Assembly (NCBI RefSeq): GCF_900182705.1
Contig: NZ_FXTP01000007.1
Location: 124,001 to 188,000 of the forward strand
Reading direction: 5' to 3'
Source: Gracilimonas mengyeensis
Lineage (GTDB): Bacteria > Bacteroidota > Rhodothermia > Balneolales > Balneolaceae
DNA length: 64,000 nt
The position numbers and the translations under genes are program-made. The notes beneath the pieces are model-generated. The model saw only the letters and a program-made list of their open reading frames with translations, was not told the DNA's origin and searched no databases. Shown piece by piece: positions 26,031 to 35,978 of this stretch. Position 1 is the stretch's first letter. Every line of letters starts with the position of its first letter.

Positions 26031-27089
26031 ATGAAAACTCTACGCAAATTTATTCTTTCCTTACTACTGTTCGCTGGTATCTTTTTAAGTATTACGGCTT
26101 GTAACAATGGCGAAGAAGAAGCCAATCTAAATGAAGATGAGAAACTGGTGGTTCCCGTTGAAGTCAGCCATGTAAGCCGTGGCAATATCTCCGCTTACTA
26201 TGCCAATACTGCCACTCTGGAAGCCGAGCAAGAAGCCACCGTAGTATCAAAAGTGCGCGGAATTGTAAATAAAATATATGTAGAGGAAGGTGATGTGGTT
26301 CAGGAAGGACAAGTCATCGCCAAGATTGAGGATGAACAATACCGCATTGAAGCCGCCCGCGCCGAAGCCACCCTCAATCGACTGAAAAGTGAATACGAAC
26401 GCAACAAGCAACTCTTCGAGCGTAATCTTGTATCTGCTGAAACCTTTCAAAATGCTCAATACGAGTATGAATCTCAGAAAGCAGAATATGAATTAGCTCA
26501 ATTGAATCTAGAATATACTTCTATTGAATCTCCCATAAGCGGCGTGGTCTCCGAACGATATGTGAAACGCGGTAATATGGTTACCTCAGATGAACAAGTA
26601 TATCACATTACCGATTTCTCACCCCTTCAGGCTATCCTCCACGTCCCGGAACATGAAATGTCCAAAATCAGAAAGGGACAGTCTGCTCAATTACAAGTAG
26701 ACGCCCATCCAGGAGAAACATTTGCAGGACACGTAGAACGCATCAGCCCCATTGTAGACTCCGAAACTGGAACCTTTAAGGTGACGGTATACGTGGATGA
26801 AACCAAAGACCTGTTGCGTCCCGGAATGTTTGGGCGTGTAAAGATTGTGTATGACACCCGCCAAAACACCCGCATGATTCCCAAGTCGGCCGTTATTTCT
26901 GAGGATCTTTCCAAAAGTGTATACGTGATACGGGACTCGCTGGCTTTCAAAAAATCCATCCAAACCGGTTATACCAATGGCTTAAATATTGAAGTTGTTG
27001 AGGGACTTGATGATGGAGAAACCGTGGTAACCATTGGACAGGGAAGCTTACAAGACAGTTCAAAAGTAAACGTAATCAACAACCTGTAA
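26031..27089 (+). CDS. RND efflux periplasmic adaptor (membrane-fusion protein), lipoprotein
   Basis: A 352-residue HlyD/AcrA-family adaptor. The lipobox LSITAC (Cys24) anchors it to the inner membrane. It contains the biotinyl-lipoyl-like halves (VSKVRGIVNKIYVEEGDVVQ and LEYTSIESPISGVVSERYVK) flanking a helical hairpin (about 105-150), then the beta-barrel and membrane-proximal domains (GETFAGHVERISPIVD). It links an RND pump to an outer-membrane channel. It starts the operon; the first permease follows by 13 bp. No TolC-like gene is in the window, so the channel must be encoded elsewhere. Confidence 0.93.
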   Translation: MKTLRKFILSLLLFAGIFLSITACNNGEEEANLNEDEKLVVPVEVSHVSRGNISAYYANTATLEAEQEATVVSKVRGIVNKIYVEEGDVVQEGQVIAKIEDEQYRIEAARAEATLNRLKSEYERNKQLFERNLVSAETFQNAQYEYESQKAEYELAQLNLEYTSIESPISGVVSERYVKRGNMVTSDEQVYHITDFSPLQAILHVPEHEMSKIRKGQSAQLQVDAHPGETFAGHVERISPIVDSETGTFKVTVYVDETKDLLRPGMFGRVKIVYDTRQNTRMIPKSAVISEDLSKSVYVIRDSLAFKKSIQTGYTNGLNIEVVEGLDDGETVVTIGQGSLQDSSKVNVINNL

Positions 27090-27102
27090 GCCCCGGATTA
27101 TC

Positions 27103-30100
27103 ATGAAAATTGTCGATCTCTCCATACGCCGGAAAGTTACCATTGCCATGTTCACCCTCGGGGTGCTGCTCTTTGGCATGGTTTCCCTCTCGCGCTTAAA
27201 TGTAAACCTGCTTCCCGAACTCAGTTATCCCACTCTTACCATCCGTACTGAATTTGAAGGTGCCGCTCCTGTTGAGGTAGAGAATCTGATTACCAAACCG
27301 GTAGAAGAAGCTGTAGGCGTAGTTAAAGGTGTACAGCAGGTTCGCTCAATCTCTCGCGCCGGACAATCGGATGTTGTGTTGGAATTTGCCTGGGGCACCG
27401 ATATGAACATCGCCAACCTGGATGTTATGGCTAAACTGGATGCCATCCAGCTTCCTTTAGATGCTGAAAAACCGGTCACCCTTCGCTTCGATCCTACCCT
27501 GGATCCTATCATGCGATATGCACTTTATTACAATGAAACGGGAGATAGCGAATCCACTCCGGAAGACGATGTACAAATAGACTATGCCTCTCTCGAAGAA
27601 GACCTGTCCAGTGAGGATGCTATTTCCCGGTTAAAAGGATTGCGCGTACTTGCAGATGAACAACTAAAGAAAAACCTGGAATCCTCATCAGGGGTTGCTT
27701 CGGTAAAAGTAAGCGGCGGACTGGAAGAAGAAATTCAGGTTAATATTGACCAGCGTCGCTTGTCCTATCTAAATATTCCCATTGAAAGTGTAACTCAAAT
27801 TCTGGCGGCTGAGAATGTGAACTTGTCCGGCGGACGTCTGGAAGAAGGCGCTCAGCAATACCTGGTGCGTACCCTGAATGAATTTAGGACGGTTGATCAG
27901 ATTCGGGATGTAGTCATTACCCGAAACGGGGAAAATACCGTGTACCTGAAAGATGTGGCCACGGTTGAACAGGCCTATAAAGAACGCGAGGCGATCACCC
28001 GGTTGAATGGAGCGGAAGCCGTTGAAATTGCTATCTACAAAGAAGGAGATGCCAACACGGTAGCCACTGCCGAATCGGTGGATTCCCGCATTTCAGAAAT
28101 CAGGGAAATACTGCCGGCAAATATGAAGCTGGAAAAAGTATATGACCAGTCGGTCTTTATCTCCTCAGCAGTGAATGAAGTGAAAAATGCCGGAATTATC
28201 GGTGGTATTTTGGCTGTGTTAGTACTGTATCTCTTCCTTCGGAATTTCTGGACTACCGTCATCATTTCCGTATCCATCCCCGTTTCCATCATCGCCACAT
28301 TCAATCTGATGTATGGGAATGATATTTCACTCAATATCATGTCTCTGGGTGGTATAGCCTTGGGTATTGGTATGTTAGTAGATAACTCCATTGTAGTACT
28401 TGAAAACATTGCCCGGCATAGGGAGATGGGAAAAGGAATGTTAGAATCGGCCCGGGAAGGCGCCGGTGAAGTGGGCATGGCGGTGATTGCCTCTACCCTC
28501 ACCACGATTGCGGTTTTCTTCCCGCTGGTATTTGTGCAGGGCATTGCCGGCCAGTTATTCCGTGACCAAGCACTCACAGTAACCTTTTCCTTACTGGCAT
28601 CTTTGGTTGTTGCCATCACTCTGATTCCAATGATGTCGTCCATTGGCGGGAAAAAATCTGAAGTAGAACCTTTGGATTTAAAAGAACCCAAAACCAAATT
28701 TGGGCGTGGTTTGCGAGCCGTACATATGTTCCTTTTCTATACCATACCCACGGCTATTACCCGCTTTTTTAAGTTTATATTTCGATGGATTGGCAAAATT
28801 ACCAGAGCGCTCTTCGCTCCGTTTGTATATGTATTTGATAAAAGTTATCAATCCGTAGAAAAATCTTATGCCTCCGCCCTGCAGTGGTCACTGGATCATA
28901 AGTTTGCGGTATTAGGCTCGGCTCTGCTGATTTTTGCCGGTACGCTGGCGCTGGTACCACGTATTGGTATTGAACTCATTCCTCAATTATCACAAGGGGA
29001 ATTCTCTGTAGAATTTAAGCTTCCTCCCGGCACCCCTATTGAGAAAACAGACGGAGCCCTTCAGGCTGTTCAAAATTCTGCCAAACAACATGATCACATC
29101 CAAACTACCTTTGCCGTAGCCGGTACCGGAAACCGCATGGACGCCAACCCGGACGAAGGTGGTGAAAATTGGGGTGAACTCAACGTAACGCTGGCTTCCG
29201 GAGCTTCGGTTTATCAAGAAGAAAATGCCATGGATAACCTGCGTACCTCATTAAGCCAGGTTCCTGGGTTGCAGTACAAATTTGAACGACCAGCCTTATT
29301 CACCTTTAGCACACCGGTTGAAATTGAAATTAGCGGCTTTGATCTGGATAAACTTAAACAAGCCGGCGATGCTGTAGCCCGCAAACTCTCCAACAATGAC
29401 CGTTTTGCCGATGTAAAAAGCACCATGGAAACCGGCAGCCCTGAAATACAAATCCTGTTTGACCGTGATAAAGCGGCTGCATTGGGCTTGCAAGTGCACC
29501 AGGTGGCTGATCGTGTGGTGAGTAATGTCCGCGGTGATGTAGCCACTCGCTACTCCTGGAGAGACCGGAAGATAGATGTATTGGTACGTGCCCGCGAGAA
29601 CGACCGTGCTTCCATTGATGAAATTCAGCAGTTGGTGATTAATCCCGAAAGCGAGCGCCCCGTGCCCTTAAGTGCAATTGCAGAAGTTCGGGTAGCCGAA
29701 GGCCCGGGAGAAATCCGCCGGGTTGATCAGCAGCGTGTTGCCATTGTATCTGCCAACCTGAATTATGGAGATTTGGGCGAAGCTGCTGAAGAAGTGGAAC
29801 AAGCGTTGGCCGAAGTCACTCTCCCCACAGGCATTTTAGCACAAATAGCCGGACAGAATGAAGAGATGTCTGAATCCTTCCGCTCAATGGTCTTTGCTCT
29901 GCTATTGGCTGTATTCTTGGTGTATTTGGTGATGGCCTCACAGTTTGAATCACTCCTTCACCCTTTTATCATCCTCTTCACCATTCCGCTGGCTTTGGTC
30001 GGAGCAATCTTAGCTCTGTTTATAACTGGCACCACCATTAGTGTGGTCGTGTTTATCGGATTGATATTATTGGCCGGCATCGTGGTAAACAATGCCATCA

Positions 30101-30405
30101 TTCTCATTGACCTGATCAACCAGATGCGTGAAAAAGGCATGGAGAAGCTGGAAGCCATCAAAGAAGGCGGGAAATCACGCTTGCGCCCTATTTTGATGAC
30201 CACGATGACCACTTCGCTGGGCTTGCTGCCCCTGGCCATTGGCTTTGGAGACGGGGCCGAATTACGAGCCCCGATGGGTATCACGGTAATTGGCGGTTTA
30301 TTGATATCAACCCTGTTAACACTGCTGGTTATTCCCGTGATGTATTCCCTGCTGGACCGCAAGCAATACCCCACCGCTTCTGAAACTCAAACCGAAACCG
30401 CGTAA
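27103..30405 (+). CDS. RND efflux permease (AcrB-like), first of two
   Basis: A 1100-residue inner-membrane RND transporter driven by the proton gradient. It starts IRRKVTIAMFTLGVLLFG (TM1) and shows the usual two halves: GIALGIGMLVDNSIVVLENI in TM4 with the proton-relay Asp pair, and ILLAGIVVNNAIILIDLINQ in the second half, then SRLRPILMTTMTTSLGLLPLA. Between the halves (about 520-585) there is an extra, largely amphipathic stretch (FYTIPTAITRFFKFIFRWIG), which explains its greater length over the second permease. It is followed after 9 bp by a paralogous permease. Substrates unknown. Confidence 0.93.
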   Translation: MKIVDLSIRRKVTIAMFTLGVLLFGMVSLSRLNVNLLPELSYPTLTIRTEFEGAAPVEVENLITKPVEEAVGVVKGVQQVRSISRAGQSDVVLEFAWGTDMNIANLDVMAKLDAIQLPLDAEKPVTLRFDPTLDPIMRYALYYNETGDSESTPEDDVQIDYASLEEDLSSEDAISRLKGLRVLADEQLKKNLESSSGVASVKVSGGLEEEIQVNIDQRRLSYLNIPIESVTQILAAENVNLSGGRLEEGAQQYLVRTLNEFRTVDQIRDVVITRNGENTVYLKDVATVEQAYKEREAITRLNGAEAVEIAIYKEGDANTVATAESVDSRISEIREILPANMKLEKVYDQSVFISSAVNEVKNAGIIGGILAVLVLYLFLRNFWTTVIISVSIPVSIIATFNLMYGNDISLNIMSLGGIALGIGMLVDNSIVVLENIARHREMGKGMLESAREGAGEVGMAVIASTLTTIAVFFPLVFVQGIAGQLFRDQALTVTFSLLASLVVAITLIPMMSSIGGKKSEVEPLDLKEPKTKFGRGLRAVHMFLFYTIPTAITRFFKFIFRWIGKITRALFAPFVYVFDKSYQSVEKSYASALQWSLDHKFAVLGSALLIFAGTLALVPRIGIELIPQLSQGEFSVEFKLPPGTPIEKTDGALQAVQNSAKQHDHIQTTFAVAGTGNRMDANPDEGGENWGELNVTLASGASVYQEENAMDNLRTSLSQVPGLQYKFERPALFTFSTPVEIEISGFDLDKLKQAGDAVARKLSNNDRFADVKSTMETGSPEIQILFDRDKAAALGLQVHQVADRVVSNVRGDVATRYSWRDRKIDVLVRARENDRASIDEIQQLVINPESERPVPLSAIAEVRVAEGPGEIRRVDQQRVAIVSANLNYGDLGEAAEEVEQALAEVTLPTGILAQIAGQNEEMSESFRSMVFALLLAVFLVYLVMASQFESLLHPFIILFTIPLALVGAILALFITGTTISVVVFIGLILLAGIVVNNAIILIDLINQMREKGMEKLEAIKEGGKSRLRPILMTTMTTSLGLLPLAIGFGDGAELRAPMGITVIGGLLISTLLTLLVIPVMYSLLDRKQYPTASETQTETA

Positions 30406-30414
30406 CTCATAGCC

Positions 30415-33400
30415 ATGCATATTACCGAACTTTCTCTTCGTCGTCCGGTTACCACCCTCATGGTTTTTGTGAGTCTGTTGGTAGTAGGTTTGATAGCCAC
30501 GCGGATGGTGCCCATGGAATTCATGCCTAATATCACCTTTCCCGGTGCTTTTGTTAATATTCCATACCCCAACTCAACTCCAGCCGAGGTAAATGAAAAC
30601 ATTGCCCGCCCTATTGAGGAAGTGTTGGCCACCATAAGTGGTATTGAGCAGATCAACTCCAACTCCGGCGAAGACAATGCCGGTGTGATGGTAACCTTTA
30701 AGCAGGGCAACGAAATTGACCTGAAAGCCATCGAGATCAAAGAGAAAATCGAGAGCATTCGCCATCAGTTGCCAGATGACTTCGAGTACTACCAAATACA
30801 CAAATTCCGGGATGGTGCTGACGCTACCCTTATGCTTCGTATTTCCAGCGAAAGGGACCTCTCCGATGCTTACGAGCTCCTGAACCGAAATATAAAACAG
30901 CGCATCGAACGCATCCCAGGCGTGGGACAAGTTGAACTTTATGGGGTAGAGAAAAAGGAAGTACGGGTTGAAGTCATTCCGGAACGTATCACCCAATACA
31001 ATATCGACCTGAACGAGCTCAGCAACCAGTTGCGGCAAGCTAACTTCTCCATTTCTGCCGGTAAAATTACAGATGCCGGTCTGCGATACATGGTACGTCC
31101 CGTAGGTAATTTACACACCACGGAAGATATCGAAAACCTCATCATCGCCGAACCTACCCTGCGGGTAAAAGACATTGCCAATGTAACCTACACCTCCCCG
31201 GAACGGGACTATGCCCGCCACCTGGACCAAAAATATGCCATTGGTCTGGATATCACCAAAGAATCCACTGCCAACTCGGTAGAAGTAGTAAACAACATTT
31301 TGGCTGAAATTGAAGAGATCAACAAGCTGCCGGAAATGCGGGGTATTGAAATCTATGAGATGTTCAATGAAGCCGATGGCATCTTAAGTTCTCTTCGTGA
31401 GCTGTTTAAATCCGGGATGATTGGTGCACTACTTTCTATCATTGTACTGTACATATTCCTGCGTCAGTTTAGTACCACGCTGATTGTAGCTACGGCCGTC
31501 CCCTTTTCACTTATTGTAACACTGGGCTTTTTCTTCTTCCTTGATATTTCCCTCAACATTCTTTCTATGATGGGTTTGATGCTGGCTATTGGTATGCTAG
31601 TGGACAATGCCGTAGTGGTAACGGAAAACATTCACCGTTACCAAAGGTTGGGATATAATGCATGGAAATCGGCCGTATTTGGAGCTAAAGAAGTATCCAT
31701 TGCGGTAACGGCCGGTACCCTTACTTCCATCATTGTATTTTTGCCCAATGTGGTGAATGAAAGTTTTATCTCGCAGCATATGTATTACATCGGGATGGCT
31801 ATCATCATTGCTTTGTTGGCATCTCTGGTCATATCCCTGACTGTGATTCCACTGCTGGCTTCCAAAATCGCCCCCCCTGAAGAAAACAATAAGCGAACCA
31901 TCATTGATAAATTTTCAGATAAGTATGCCAACCTGTTGGAATGGTTCCTGGCCCGGCGAAAAACATCCGTTGTATTCATAGCGCTTTTGTTCTTAAGTGG
32001 AATTATTCCAGCCTCATTTATGAGCGTAGATATGTTTCCACGGGTTGAAGAACGCCAGCTTGGGCTCACCTATAACCTAAACGCATCCTACACCCTGGAT
32101 ACGGTAAAAGAGTCAGTAGACCGAATTGAACAATATCTTTATGACAATCAGGAGAAGTTTGAAATCGAATCAGTGTACACCTACTACACTCCGGATTATG
32201 CCGAATCAACTCTTAACCTAACCGCAGACGACGAAGCCACCAAATCCGTATCACAGATCAAAAAAGAAGTCGCAGAGAATCTTCCACAAATCGCTATTGG
32301 GCAACCCGCTTTTGAGTACATCAGCAGAAACAACGCCGAACAAGTGCGGGTTTTTGTGCAGGGAGAATCGATGGACGTACTGGAAGAACTGGCCGAACAG
32401 GTAGAATGGCAACTCGGTCAAATTGAAGGCTTTGCGGACGTTCGCTCCGAAGCTGAAACCGGCTCTGATGAAGTTCGCTTAACGGTAAACCACGACCGGG
32501 CCCGCAATTTTGGGCTTACCTCTTCACAGGTGGCCAACATGGTATCCAACTCCGTACGGGGACAAACCGTGCAGCGCATCCGGGGTGAGAACGGTGAAAT
32601 TGATGTAGTGCTTGCTTTCCAGGATGTGAACCGTCAAACCGTAGACGATCTTAAGAACCTTCCCATTGCCATTGGTGAACAGACCGTTCAGCTGGCCTCC
32701 CTGGCTGATTTTGAACAGAGTCAGGGCGCCGGTCGCATCATCCGACAGGATCGCAGGACCTCGTTGGGTATTGCTATCAATTTAGAGGACATTACTCCAG
32801 ACGAAGCACGCACTGAGATCTCCAAAGTGATGAATCAAATAGCCATGCCCACAGGTTATGAATGGAGCTACGGTCGAAGTTTCGGGATGGACCAGGACGT
32901 TATGGGCTCGATGCTTTTTAATATTGGCATAGCTTTCTTCCTGATTTATTTGATTATGGCATCGCTATTTGAGTCGCTGTTGTATCCTACCAGCGTGATC
33001 TCTTGTATCTTCTTTGGAGTGGTTGGGATTTTCTGGTTCTTCTTCATCACCAATACCACTTTCGATCTGATGGCTTTTATTGGTATTCTGATTCTGATGG
33101 GGATCGTGGTAAATAACGGGATCGTACTTATTGACCATATTAACCATTTGCGTAGCGAAGGCTTATCACGGCGTGATGCCGTGATTCAGGGCGGCCGCGA
33201 CCGCATGCGTCCTATCCTGATGACCGCCGCCACTACTGTATTGGGCCTTGTTCCACTTTGTATCGGCACTACCCAAATTGGTGGAGACGGTCCTCCCTAT
33301 TTCCCTATGGCGCGGGCCATCGTGGGCGGGCTCACATTCTCAACTATCGTAACCCTTCTGGTACTGCCTTCTATTTATGTGATACTGGATGATATCCGCT

Positions 33401-33435
33401 TATGGTCTTCACGCATTTTGCATGCCGCAAAATAA
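30415..33435 (+). CDS. RND efflux permease (AcrB-like), second of two
   Basis: A 1006-residue RND transporter, paralogous to the preceding gene. Signatures are LRRPVTTLMVFVSLLVVGL, MMGLMLAIGMLVDNAVVVTENI and ILILMGIVVNNGIVLIDHIN, and RDRMRPILMTAATTVLGLVPL. The porter domains show the normal YPNSTPAEVNENIARPIEE. It lacks the inter-half insertion. Two non-identical permeases with one adaptor recall heteromeric RND pumps such as MdtBC, but whether these two assemble together is inference. It is the last gene; a convergent MCP gene follows without a clear terminator. Confidence 0.93.
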   Translation: MHITELSLRRPVTTLMVFVSLLVVGLIATRMVPMEFMPNITFPGAFVNIPYPNSTPAEVNENIARPIEEVLATISGIEQINSNSGEDNAGVMVTFKQGNEIDLKAIEIKEKIESIRHQLPDDFEYYQIHKFRDGADATLMLRISSERDLSDAYELLNRNIKQRIERIPGVGQVELYGVEKKEVRVEVIPERITQYNIDLNELSNQLRQANFSISAGKITDAGLRYMVRPVGNLHTTEDIENLIIAEPTLRVKDIANVTYTSPERDYARHLDQKYAIGLDITKESTANSVEVVNNILAEIEEINKLPEMRGIEIYEMFNEADGILSSLRELFKSGMIGALLSIIVLYIFLRQFSTTLIVATAVPFSLIVTLGFFFFLDISLNILSMMGLMLAIGMLVDNAVVVTENIHRYQRLGYNAWKSAVFGAKEVSIAVTAGTLTSIIVFLPNVVNESFISQHMYYIGMAIIIALLASLVISLTVIPLLASKIAPPEENNKRTIIDKFSDKYANLLEWFLARRKTSVVFIALLFLSGIIPASFMSVDMFPRVEERQLGLTYNLNASYTLDTVKESVDRIEQYLYDNQEKFEIESVYTYYTPDYAESTLNLTADDEATKSVSQIKKEVAENLPQIAIGQPAFEYISRNNAEQVRVFVQGESMDVLEELAEQVEWQLGQIEGFADVRSEAETGSDEVRLTVNHDRARNFGLTSSQVANMVSNSVRGQTVQRIRGENGEIDVVLAFQDVNRQTVDDLKNLPIAIGEQTVQLASLADFEQSQGAGRIIRQDRRTSLGIAINLEDITPDEARTEISKVMNQIAMPTGYEWSYGRSFGMDQDVMGSMLFNIGIAFFLIYLIMASLFESLLYPTSVISCIFFGVVGIFWFFFITNTTFDLMAFIGILILMGIVVNNGIVLIDHINHLRSEGLSRRDAVIQGGRDRMRPILMTAATTVLGLVPLCIGTTQIGGDGPPYFPMARAIVGGLTFSTIVTLLVLPSIYVILDDIRLWSSRILHAAK

Positions 33436-33498
33436 TTAGCCCATTAAACGGGAAGAAACCAAACCACTCTTTTACGCCTATTTATATCTCAGTTTTAC

Positions 33499-35094
33499 TC
33501 ACACTTGTTCAAGCATGCGTGAACCATTTTTAATCAAGGCTTTCTCAAAGCGACCATTTTCTTTACGATGGCTAACGGTTGGTTTATAATAGTTGTCCTT
33601 TCCATATCGCGATCCTTTATATGACTGTTCATATTTAGAGCTATTTATTGAGGCAGCTCCTTCAATAATTCTTGACAGTGCTGCTACCATAATCTTCAGC
33701 TCATTTGACTGAGCTGAAAGTTCCTGACTGGCACTGGCTGTTTCCTCCGCACTAGCCGCGTTTGCTTGAACTACCGAATCCATTTCCATTACAGCCGCAT
33801 TAACCTGGGTAAGGCCAGAACTCTGTTCTCGGGAAGCTTCAGCTATTTCCGTCACTAAAGCGGCTACTTTCTCTGCATTATCAGCCACATTTTTTAAGGA
33901 ATTAGCCAGTGACTCCGTCACAGCCACACCCGATTCAGCATTATGCTGAGACTCTTCTATCAACAGCGTAGTACTGCTTGCTGCTTCCGAACTTCTTTTT
34001 GCCAGCGATCTCACCTCCTCTGCTACTACAGCAAAGCCTTTTCCTGCATCCCCGGCACGGGCAGCTTCTACAGCTGCATTTAAAGCCAAAAGATTAGTTT
34101 GAAAAGCAATGTCATCAATGGTTTTAACAATGGCTGCGGTTTGGTTAGAAGAGTCACTTATTAGCGAGATTTGCTTGCTCATTTGCTCCATCTCCTCCAA
34201 GGTCTGACTCAGAAGCTTCCGGGTTGTCTCCATCAAGGTGTTTGCCTGTTGGGCATTTTCCGAGTTTTGCTTTGTCATTACCTCTAATTCCTCATGAGAT
34301 GAAGCCATCTCCTCCAAGCTTGAAGCCTGTTCACTTGCGCCTTCTGCCAATGATTGGCTTGCTCCTGACACTTGCTCCGAGGCCGAAGCAACTTGTTCAG
34401 ATACAGAGGATATTTGGGTAGATGTTTCTCGTAATTTTTCACTAAGATTGCGAGAGAATATAAACGTTGCCACCATGGCAAGTCCCATGGCAATAAGTGA
34501 CATTAATGTCAGATATAAGCCAGCAGACCAAACTGTTGATTCTACATCATTGATATACACCCCAGTTCCGAGAATCCATCCCCATGGGGCAAATTCAGAA
34601 ACATAAGAGAGTTTAGGTTCTACGCGGGATTTATCATCATAATATTGCCATTGATATGGAACAAAACCCCTGCCGTTTTTTTCGCTCGTTCGTACGAATT
34701 CAACGAAAATTTTGATCCCGTCCGGATCCTGTACATTCGAAATGTCCTGACCTTCCAAATCTCCACGAAAAGGATGCATAATCATGCGTGGATGAAAGTC
34801 ATTAATCCAGAAGTAATCTTTTCCCCGGTCTCCAAATCGCAGAGCTTTAATGGTTTCCTTCGCCATAAGCTGAGCTTCTTCTCTGCTTAACTCGCCCGAC
34901 TTTTCCATTTCATAAAAGTGTTCCAAAGTAGACAAGCCCACCCTTACCAACTCGGTGGTTTGGGTTTCCTTTTCCTTCATTATTGAGCTATTTAACAGAT
35001 ACAGCCCCAGTATGATAATCAGTATTCCTGATGTTAACAGTGTTCCCGTAGTAAGGGAAGTTATCTTTGCCTTTAGTCCAGTCCTTTCCCACAT
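33499..35094 (-). CDS. Methyl-accepting chemotaxis protein with sCache_2-like sensor
   Basis: A 531-residue chemoreceptor. TM1 is about 15-34 and TM2 about 192-214. The periplasmic part has the sCache_2 pattern [30 protein letters not shown] and [16 protein letters not shown], a domain that often binds small carboxylates. The cytoplasmic part joins TM2 directly to a helical signalling domain with the tip [20 protein letters not shown] and [20 protein letters not shown]; no HAMP is evident. Unlike the other four receptors here it lacks the LIPF..F tail, ending SRMLEQV. A sigma-28-like promoter lies about 120 bp before its start. Confidence 0.95.
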   Translation of the reverse strand: MWERTGLKAKITSLTTGTLLTSGILIIILGLYLLNSSIMKEKETQTTELVRVGLSTLEHFYEMEKSGELSREEAQLMAKETIKALRFGDRGKDYFWINDFHPRMIMHPFRGDLEGQDISNVQDPDGIKIFVEFVRTSEKNGRGFVPYQWQYYDDKSRVEPKLSYVSEFAPWGWILGTGVYINDVESTVWSAGLYLTLMSLIAMGLAMVATFIFSRNLSEKLRETSTQISSVSEQVASASEQVSGASQSLAEGASEQASSLEEMASSHEELEVMTKQNSENAQQANTLMETTRKLLSQTLEEMEQMSKQISLISDSSNQTAAIVKTIDDIAFQTNLLALNAAVEAARAGDAGKGFAVVAEEVRSLAKRSSEAASSTTLLIEESQHNAESGVAVTESLANSLKNVADNAEKVAALVTEIAEASREQSSGLTQVNAAVMEMDSVVQANAASAEETASASQELSAQSNELKIMVAALSRIIEGAASINSSKYEQSYKGSRYGKDNYYKPTVSHRKENGRFEKALIKNGSRMLEQV

Positions 35095-35212
35095 AATTCT
35101 CCTAGCTGTTTAAATTATCACCAACTATGCTTTTACCGATGAACCTAACTTTCTTTATAAATCGGCACTGCACTTTAAAATGTCCTTCATCATGCAGGCA
35201 TATTTACTTTAT

Positions 35213-35241
35213 TTATCGGACTTAAAGAATGCAAACTTAAA
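35213..35241 (-). promoter_or_regulatory. Sigma-28 (FliA)-like promoter of the sCache MCP gene
   Basis: On the minus strand TTTAAG, 16 nt and CCGATAA (35219-35213), matching the FliA pattern with one extra base compared with most sites here. It lies about 120 bp upstream of the MCP start at 35094. Confidence 0.65.
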
Positions 35242-35448
35242 TATATGGCGCAGAGCAACTTAAGCGATCTGCAAATAATTCATTTGGACTAATTCATTTA
35301 TTTAGCTCAATTTACATCGAGCTCATAAACAACTCTTTCACGACCGCCTTCATCAAAATATAGTGTAGATATGCTTAACGGCCATATCATCCCTAAAGAA
35401 AACTTTGAGAGAACAAAACTCCTCCCCGCCCGTAAGCCCCTCTTGTAT

Positions 35449-35492
35449 TTATGTTTTTCGTGATACTGCCGATAATATAAATACCGGCAGTA
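35449..35492 (+). promoter_or_regulatory. Possible sigma-28-like promoter overlapping an inverted repeat
   Basis: TTAT (35449-35452), 16 nt, CCGATAA (35469-35475) has the correct spacing but a poorer -35. TACTGCCG (35464-35471) / CGGCAGTA (35485-35492) form an inverted repeat over the -10, which could be an operator or a hairpin. It would serve the small gene at 35551. The remainder of the 456-bp gap 35095-35550 shows nothing else I can name. Confidence 0.35.
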
Positions 35493-35550
35493 TTAGAGAA
35501 GGTACAAATGGTCTAATGGCCCCTGCCAAATAGAAAACTCAGGAGGTTTT

Positions 35551-35739
35551 ATGCATACTTTATTACACGATCCCCGGGTAGAGTTACCAATACGACTGCT
35601 TATCCTTGCTATAATTATTCTGGGCCTGAACTACTGCAACATGACAACCTCCGTCAATGAAGAATCCATATCTTCTTTTACTTCCTCTCAAACAACTTTG
35701 ACTATTGAATCACCGGTTGAAACCAATTTTGGTCCCTAA
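35551..35739 (+). CDS. Small single-helix membrane protein
   Basis: A 62-residue frame with a strong SD (AGGAGGTTTT) before its ATG. It has one hydrophobic helix (about 15-30, LPIRLLILAIIILGLNY) followed by a Ser/Thr-rich tail (SISSFTSSQTTLTI). It lacks a proper lipobox even though a Cys follows the helix. I recognise no family. It precedes the decarboxylase operon by 240 bp in the same direction, so it may be its leader gene or independent. Confidence 0.5.
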   Translation: MHTLLHDPRVELPIRLLILAIIILGLNYCNMTTSVNEESISSFTSSQTTLTIESPVETNFGP

Positions 35740-35978
35740 TTTTTACATCTCTATTACGCCAAGCCTTTAGTTGCTATTCATTGTCCAGTAGTTTTATAAA
35801 ACTACTTTCACCTCTCTTTGCTCTTCACACATAATTCATTTCACCTCAGTATTTAACAGCTGTTTATTTGAGGGCTTCAAAAGCGCTCAAATAAAACGCG
35901 TTCTTATCAAAATAGTTACCAGCAACGCCACTTTTGGCTGTTGCTGATATAGACCCAAAACTCACATCACACACTCAT

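Noticed and set aside
28035-28697. 220-codon antisense frame in the first RND permease gene
   Set aside because: A long shadow frame caused by codon bias of the real gene; no start signals or homologous features.
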